Below are positions 58,981-64,000 of a stretch of DNA of 64,000 bases, piece after piece. The notes below the pieces were generated by a model, which ran no database searches, was not told the origin of the DNA, and worked only from the letters and a program-made list of their open reading frames with translations. Numbering within the stretch: the first letter of the stretch is position 1; each line of letters starts with the position of its first letter. The DNA is from Trichomonas vaginalis G3 (Eukaryota > Parabasalia > Trichomonadida > Trichomonadidae): contig NC_067206.1 in assembly GCF_026262505.1 (NCBI RefSeq), positions 3,190,879-3,254,878 of the forward strand, read 5' to 3'. The translations under genes were made by a program, and so were the position numbers.

Positions 58981-59149
58981 GGGTTTAATGTCAGTTTTAA
59001 GTTTCCTTTTTCAATGACTCAGAATATCTTAGAATAGTTGAAAGTTTGTTGTGTTCTTATTAGAGCTTGCATAATGAGTTGTCGGTTGTGTTGTATTTCT
59101 CTCATGGAAGCAAATATCTTTCGACATTTTTATTCTAGATAAAATATGC

Positions 59150-59990
59150 TTCCAATAGAAAAAAAAATTCAAGAGTTGCTACAACTAAACCATTAGATGA
59201 ACTTTTTACCAATGTCGGTCAAAAGTTTGAGACAGAGACCGTAAAGCATGAAGGCTATCGTTTTGACTACCCACCTAAGTTAAGAGACCCATCTGTCACA
59301 AAAGCTATTGGCTTTCGTAGAATGAAGTTCATTTCAGAAGCCATACATGGTTTCCCATTTACATCGGTTTTGAAGTTCGATACTATAACAAAGAAAAACG
59401 TACGTATGAGAAATTTGAACAGGGAAAACTTTTACAAGTGAATTTTGCTTGTAATCTATGAAACAACTCTTCAAGCTTTTCACAAAAAAATAAACGATAT
59501 CTTCTCGAATATGCAAAACAGTACAACATTGACGAAAGCGAGAGTACATCTCGATATTTATTATGACAGGAAAATAGCAACTGTTAAAATCGTAGAATAA
59601 GAAGACCTTGGAGAAAACGTTTATTTCTACAAAATATAACAACTTGGCATGGTATAGATTTTTGAGGATTTAAATCAGCCTGCAGAATATCCAGTACACC
59701 CGAACTTTTATGAAGTCGAAAACCCTAATGGAACATATGAAAATGTTTTCGACTCAGATGCTATTATAGTTCATGCTTCATTTTCTGGTGCACAAAACTC
59801 TTTTTTATGCTTGGCAAATGACTTTTACGAAAAACCTACAAAGCTATATGAACCGCCGAGTGGAAGTATTTCAGACTTTCAAGTATGGTTTACAACAGAT
59901 GGAAGAAAGAGAATAGTTCCATTATACCATGCGTTTTACTTAGAACTTAGTCTCATATACAACTACTATCGAACGGTAAAAATATAATTT
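59150..59990 (+). pseudogene. Paralogous structural-type gene, copy B
   Basis: Plus-strand traces MKFISEAIHGFPFTSVLKFD, VHASFSGAQNSFLCLANDFY and SISDFQVWFTTDGRKRIVPL; related to copy A at 53,695-54,540. Family unknown. Broken several times. Confidence 0.5.
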
Positions 59991-59999
59991 TTAATACGG

Positions 60000-60236
60000 T
60001 TAGAGTGTTGGATTTGGTTGCCAACTTGACTGTGGTGCAGGTTCAGGCTGTTGTATAACAGGAGCTTGTTCTTCTGGTTCAGGGTCTTTAGGTATAATAC
60101 CAACAAACTGACCTACTCTTTTACCAATATTTTTTGACACCGTTCCAAATTCCTCTTCCGACAGATTTTATTCCATTCCATATACCTCTTCCAACATTTC
60201 GAAAGAAGTTTCCTATCTTACTGAAGAAACCCATTT
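60000..60236 (-). pseudogene. Small Gly/aromatic amphipathic protein, candidate minor virion protein
   Basis: It starts MGFFSKIGNFFRNVGRGIWN, an amphipathic basic N-terminus with a short internal duplication (VGRGIWNG twice), then a Pro/Gln-rich C-terminal trace. It resembles small membrane-active virion proteins in style only; compare 14,338-14,745 (MGFGDYVKAGWG). Looks broken. Confidence 0.4.
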
Positions 60237-60249
60237 TACTATATGTAAA

Positions 60250-60760
60250 AATCTAATGTCCGCCTAGTTCTTACGTCCTGTTGAGTTCCATAGCATTCTT
60301 TAACTGGAGCTCATACATTCTGTTTCTCCTCTGGTAGAAACATATTCTGGGCTTCTGTGTTCGCGTCATCTGCATAAAGTTTTTATTCCACATCTCAGGT
60401 TTGTATAAATACTTTTCATCATCATATGATACCATGGGTAAGACCTAAGCGGTCATTTGACATGGCAGTTTGCATTTGTACATCTGTTGGCACTTCTAGT
60501 TTTGCCATTGCAGTTTGTATTCTAACTTCATTTGGAATATTCTCTGGGTTGGTTGTCCAGGTTGCTGTGCATTCGCTAAGTTCTGTGCGATTTAATATTA
60601 GATAAAAATATCTCTTACGAGTACATATACTGAACATTTGCAGCATTGGTTCATTTCATATTCTCTATATCTTTCTGCCACGTCAAATAAGTAAATGACA
60701 CAATGGAAAAAACCTAAAACAAGTAGTCCTATTTCAAACCACATTTACTTACCAATAAAA
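60250..60760 (-). pseudogene. Last Polinton gene traces before the right end
   Basis: Minus-strand traces with a short internal repeat (VRIQTAMAKLEVPTDVQMQT). No family recognised. Broken. Confidence 0.25.
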
Positions 60761-60771
60761 TTTCTTTATTG

Positions 60772-61747
60772 TGACTTCTTCGTAAAGACTTTTGTTGAGA
60801 TTTCTTCGTAAATGAGTGTAAATGACCCAAAAATATATTTTAGGTGAAGAGGTGAGATTTCACCTCTTTTTTCACCTCTTTTTTCACCTCATGAATTTTC
60901 ATGAATTTCTTCGTAAATGTTTTGTCAAAACTTCTTCATCTAATTTCTCATGAACTTTCTTGTCTATGTTTTGTCAAGATTTCATCGTAAAGACTTTGTT
61001 GAGATTTCTTCGTAAATGACCCTAGTAGTATATTTTTGGTGTAAAATTCATGAAAATTCAAGAGGGTGAAAAATTAGGTGAAAAAACAGGTGAAATCTCA
61101 CCTCTTCACCTAAACATTATTTTTGGTGTAAATTTCATGAAAATTCAAGAGGGTGAAAAATTAGGTGAAAAAACAGGTGAAATCTCACCTCTTCACCTAA
61201 ACATTATTTTTGGTGTAAAATTCTGAGTAAAATGACAGATGGAACACATACTTTTTCAGTAAGTACATATGGGGTAGAAAAGAGGGTAGAAAACGGGGTA
61301 GATATACCCTTCTACCCTAAAATATATTTTTGTCTGATTTACGCTCATTACGAAGAAATCTTGACAAAGTCTTTACGATGAAGTTTTGACAAAGTCTTTA
61401 CGATGAAGTTTTGACAAAGTCTTTACGATGAAATCTTGACAAAGTCTTTACGATGAAATCTTGACAAAGTCTTTACGATGAAATTCATGAAAATTCAAGA
61501 GGTGAAAAATGAGGTGAAAAAACAGGTGAAATCTCACCTCTTCACCTAAAATATATTTTTATTGAATTCTGTATAATATTCTGAGTAATATGACAGATGT
61601 TTATATAACACTTTCTCCGGTTTATAGGACCTCTCTCATATTCTATCTTGTCATATCAAAACTCATAGTCATGTTTGTCCTCTAAGACTTCATTTATACT
61701 AAACATCTTCAGGGCTAGAAGGCACGAAGTGCCTGGAAGCCCCACTA

Positions 61748-61785
<38 letters not shown>
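60772..61785. repeat. Polinton right inverted end
   Basis: Inverted copy of 43,167-44,210 including the same repeat blocks; ends CCCCACTACC plus 36 T's. The longer homopolymer here and slightly different repeat numbers are the main differences seen. Confidence 0.92.
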
Positions 61786-61786
<1 letters not shown>

Positions 61787-61791
61787 GTTGA
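61786..61791. repeat. Target-site duplication GGTTGA, right
   Basis: Matches 43,161-43,166 directly outside the terminal A/T tracts. Confidence 0.85.
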
Positions 61792-61853
61792 ATTATATTG
61801 TTATCAAAACATAAATATGATTGTATAAAAATATGCATATACCTATATGGGGA

Positions 61854-61889
61854 GTCACTTTTTTCCCACCCATGGGGACAAAAAGTGAC
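61854..61889. repeat. Hairpin in the outer element
   Basis: Arms GTCACTTTTT and AAAAAGTGAC with an inner CCCA/TGGG pairing; it lies between the Polinton and the right end of the outer DNA element. Confidence 0.7.
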
Positions 61890-62244
61890 GCTTGATAATA
61901 GAATTTCGATACGGATTTTATTATTGATTAATCTACTCCCATTAATTAAAAATAAAAATAGTCCATTAAAAAGCATCTATAGCAAAAATTTTAGGAAATT
62001 TAATTTTTCAATTCGCTGAAAACACATGAAAACTCAATGAAAGCCAAATAAATATATTTTAAATATTAACAAAATGCTGTATCTATTATAATATTTGAAC
62101 TTTATTAATCAATTATTATTTTGACACTTTACAAATATACTCTGACTCCATCAAACAAAGTTCCTCAATTTTTGTCCCTCAGCGTCCCCCAAGTGGGGGA
62201 CGCAATATTCCCCCTGGGGGACAAAACGACATCCTTATTGCAAC

Positions 62245-62495
62245 AAAATATATTATTCATTGCTAAAATCAAATTTATCTATAATGATCGTTGGTTAATA
62301 TTGAGCAATGGGCAAATGATTTACAATCGAGCGTTCCTAAGACTTAAAATTCATGGAAAAATGCTTTAGTACGAGTTTGGTGGAGAATTAATATATATTT
62401 TTATGAATATTGAAATATTGAACAGCTTTTTGATGTATTTTCAAAAAAAGAATAAAAAGGATTTGATTTAAAAATAATATACTTTCATAACCTGT
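62245..62495. other. 3' flank of EF-hand gene
   Basis: AT-rich, no gene seen. The minus-strand sequence after the stop is T/A-rich (AATCTAAACAGG, then AATATATT), compatible with 3'-end processing. Confidence 0.5.
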
Positions 62496-62999
62496 TTAGA
62501 TTAATAAGCAACACTTGGACTTTAACATTCCATCATAAGGATCTGTTTCCTTTGGTGTAAACTTGCCAGTAAGGCACTTGTAGAACAAGGCGAAGTTAAG
62601 CTTGCCTGTTGACTTGCCTGTCTCTTCAAGAAGGAACTTCTGGACTTCCTCCTTTGTGACTTCCTTTCCACGGAATTTCTGAATAGCGATGATTTCATTG
62701 ACATCGATGGATCTGGATCTGTCCTTATCGAAAGCTCTGAAGATCATCTTGTACTGGTACTTCTCATCCTTCTTAACGATGGCATTAACCATATCCATGA
62801 ACTCCTTCTTTGTGATTTCGCCGGAGCCATCGATATCAATGCCTCTGAACATGATGTCGGACTCTTCTCGTGTTGTTTCGCGGCCTTCTAAATCGTCGTA
62901 GAGAACCTTGAACTCTGCTGGCTTCATCTTTCCGTCACGGCCTTCATCGAGGGCATCAAAACGGGCTTCGATGGCTTTGATCCTTTCTTCGTCACTCAT
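62496..62999 (-). CDS. EF-hand calcium-binding protein with prenylation motif
   Basis: 167 residues. EF loop 1 at 18-29 (DEGRDGKMKPAE) and loop 2 at 55-66 (DIDGSGEITKKE) have the calcium-coordinating pattern. Loop 3 at 91-102 (DKDRSRSIDVNE) has Arg in place of the usual Gly at position 6, so binding may be weak. A fourth helix-loop-helix (~125-137) is degenerate. The protein ends KSKCCLLI, so CLLI fits a CaaX box; Ile or Leu at the last position favours geranylgeranylation. It resembles calmodulin/centrin-like sensors but is membrane-tethered by a lipid. The start is supported by an Inr-like TTCATTTTTCATC directly before the ATG. Intact host gene. Confidence 0.92.
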   Translation of the reverse strand: MSDEERIKAIEARFDALDEGRDGKMKPAEFKVLYDDLEGRETTREESDIMFRGIDIDGSGEITKKEFMDMVNAIVKKDEKYQYKMIFRAFDKDRSRSIDVNEIIAIQKFRGKEVTKEEVQKFLLEETGKSTGKLNFALFYKCLTGKFTPKETDPYDGMLKSKCCLLI

Positions 63000-63000
63000 T

Positions 63001-63045
63001 GATGAAAAATGAAGTCCGTTATTTTGATGGTTTTCAAAATAACGG
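63001..63045 (-). promoter_or_regulatory. EF-hand gene promoter: Inr plus palindromic Myb-like sites
   Basis: Reading the minus strand, TTCATTTTTCATC precedes the ATG and fits the trichomonad Inr (TCA+1 Y T/A). At 63,016-63,045 is a perfect inverted repeat with 12-bp arms CCGTTATTTTGA and TCAAAATAACGG around 6 bases. Each arm carries TAACGG, a Myb-type half site. Trichomonads use Myb-like factors at several promoters, so a dimeric Myb site is plausible (inference). Confidence 0.6.
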
Positions 63046-63721
63046 CTTTTGGGAAAATTTATACCTGAAGATGCAGTGCAAATATATACATGAAATAATT
63101 AAGGTTATGCAAAGGTACATTCACTAGGCGATAACAGTAAAATGGGATGAAAATAGGATAAATAGCATCCCTATATAGTGCCTAACAATATTTATACGGG
63201 CCAAAAAAAATTTGGCTTGAGATTTGGCGAGTTAGAAAACTTAGAAAATTGAGAGGGATTTTTATTTTTGAATTTTTTTGGAAAGTTAAAATTGCGATTA
63301 AAAATCGATTTCCGGGAGAACTAAGCATCTCATCATATATTTAAATCGATAAAAATATTAAATAATAGTTGAATAGTATAACTACTTGAAATTATGGCTG
63401 AATATACAGAAAAAATAAACATATTTGACATTTTTGAAAATTCATACGTTAGATGGTGACAAACTCATAAACTATACTTTAGCTAAGATTGATATATGGT
63501 TTCAACAACACATAGTTAAAATCGTAAAAATATTTTAGATTTCAAAAAGATATATATGGTAATATAATGGAACAGAGTCAACAAATAGCATGTAAAATAT
63601 GTTATAATTAACTTTTTATTAGATCTAATAGTATATATCGAATGGTTTCCAGCTTTATGGTTAATTATTTTCTTTTCGAGCTTCTCTTTAACTGTTGTAT
63701 TAAGGTTGTAAATTTTTGATG
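63046..63721. other. AT-rich intergenic region, no gene seen
   Basis: No protein-like frame, RNA or repeat recognised in ~680 bases upstream of the EF-hand gene. Confidence 0.6.
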
Positions 63722-63907
63722 CTAGAAACTATGGAATCTTCTTTGCTGCTGCATTTTTCTTGAGAGTTCTTGCAATTTCGAATATATCTGCGCATTGTAT
63801 GAAATGGGGGCTTTAAAATATCTTGAATCATAATAGGACTGCTTTTCCAAAGGAATGCTTATTTGTAAATCAGAGAGTTTCAAAATTGAGTGCAAGATTA
63901 TCATCAT
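63722..63907 (-). CDS. Uncertain 61-codon ORF
   Basis: The frame starts MMIILHSILKLSDLQISIPL and ends SRKMQQQRRFHSF, with an in-frame stop just upstream. Composition is not obviously random (Tyr, Gln, Arg, charged helical end), but there is no family, no clear Inr and no context. It may be noise or the relic of a gene. Confidence 0.2.
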   Translation of the reverse strand: MMIILHSILKLSDLQISIPLEKQSYYDSRYFKAPISYNAQIYSKLQELSRKMQQQRRFHSF

Positions 63908-63913
63908 AACTTA

Positions 63914-63993
63914 ATAATTTTGTAGCGTTTTTTAGAAAAATGCGAAGGGAGCGCCAGCGACCGAGCGTTTTTCTAAATATGCTACAAAATTAT
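63914..63993. repeat. 80-base long imperfect palindrome
   Basis: Outer arms ATAATTTTGTAGC and GCTACAAAATTAT are perfect over 13 bp. Inner arms TTTTAGAAAAA and TTTTTCTAAA pair after a small bulge. The GC-rich centre is GCGAAGGGAGCGCCAGCGAC. It has the look of a small foldback transposon or structured RNA; GC content is far above the surroundings. Confidence 0.75.
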
Positions 63994-64000
63994 CATTCTC

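Larger units (their letters stand above)
43167..61785. mobile_element. Polinton/Maverick element with both ends (fossil)
   Basis: 18.6 kb bounded by ~1-kb inverted repeats, each starting with an A-run (A20 left; 36 T's right) then GGTAGTGGGGCTTCCAGGCA. The host target duplication GGTTGA lies at 43,161-43,166 and 61,786-61,791. Internal parts: coiled-coil and structural genes (plus strand), packaging ATPase, a KilA-N gene, integrase, fibre-like genes and a paralogous gene pair. Ends are nearly identical, which suggests recent arrival, yet the coding part is heavily broken (dozens of breaks), so rapid decay or poor sequence quality in this part is possible. It contains a 25-N gap. Confidence 0.9.
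40077..62237. mobile_element. Outer terminal-inverted-repeat DNA element, split by later insertions
   Basis: The left end TAAGGATGTCGCTTGGGGGA and the right end (read inverted) TAAGGATGTCGTTTTGTCCC share an 11-bp perfect terminus. They also share degenerate similarity further in, including GTAAAGTGTCAAA near both ends and runs of GGGGGAC. The flanks carry the direct repeat TTGCAAC (40,070-40,076 and 62,238-62,244), or TATTGCAAC if the preceding TA is counted. Removing the later insertions leaves roughly 1.2 kb of non-coding sequence. It is therefore a non-autonomous (MITE-like) element; a 7-9-bp duplication would allow a MULE- or hAT-related mover, but no transposase is present. Confidence 0.75.

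Noticed and set aside
61750-61785. Poly(A) tail of a LINE/SINE at 61.75 kb
   Set aside because: An A-run is present at both ends in inverted orientation with a shared GGTTGA duplication, which fits a Polinton terminus and not a retroposon tail.
61656-61976. 106-codon frame with a poly-lysine run
   Set aside because: Created by the T-run at the Polinton terminus.

Overview
The window looks like nuclear DNA of a parabasalid flagellate (a trichomonad such as Trichomonas vaginalis or Tritrichomonas foetus). It is AT-rich and has intronless genes with very short leaders and Inr-like TCA(C/T)(T/A) starts. It carries large Polinton/Maverick elements, genes for KilA-N, NUMOD4/HNH and Dam-like proteins inside those elements, and a giant coiled-coil gene of a kind common in trichomonads. 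The species is an inference; no rRNA or other diagnostic locus is present.

Layout. (1) 1-~17,400: Polinton-type DNA whose left end lies outside the window. The first ~4.8 kb carries a D5-like helicase (minus), a NUMOD4/HNH endonuclease (plus), 25-bp tandem repeats and KilA-N remnants. From ~4.8 kb the style changes, with about fifty GATC sites in ~4.5 kb, and the block carries small unknown genes, a Dam-like N6-adenine methyltransferase, a retroviral-type integrase, a Pro/Thr-rich protein, structural-looking genes and a packaging ATPase. (2) 17,685-39,748: host genes. These are a six-blade kelch protein with a myristoylation signal, a tRNA-Gln(TTG), and a tail-anchored coiled-coil protein gene of ~18.7 kb. 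That gene contains 963-bp internal repeats and one net +1 frame disruption. (3) 40,070-62,244: a nest of elements in one intergenic site. An outer terminal-inverted-repeat DNA element (40,077-62,237, target repeat TTGCAAC) holds a ~1.06-kb relative (40,230-41,286), a second ~1.28-kb inverted-repeat unit (41,348-42,627), and an 18.6-kb Polinton (43,167-61,785) with ~1-kb inverted repeats and a 6-bp target duplication GGTTGA. (4) 62,496-62,999: a host EF-hand protein ending in a CaaX box, with a palindromic Myb-like promoter element.

The two Polinton blocks are treated as fossils. The left block is largely open-reading. The right one has intact ends but is heavily broken inside, probably with dozens of breaks, some of which could be sequence error, and it holds a 25-N assembly gap. 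Both carry integrase and packaging-ATPase parts plus structural genes. The right one also carries fibre-like genes resembling phage tail-fibre or baseplate proteins. No family-B DNA polymerase or adenovirus-type protease was recognised in either; in the left block they could lie outside the window.

The observations I rate highest are the dated nest of insertions, the GATC split between Polinton segments next to a Dam-like gene, the fibre-like genes in a Polinton, the capture of a KilA-N gene piece and its 25-bp repeats into Polinton ends, and the near-identical internal amplification of the giant coiled-coil gene.
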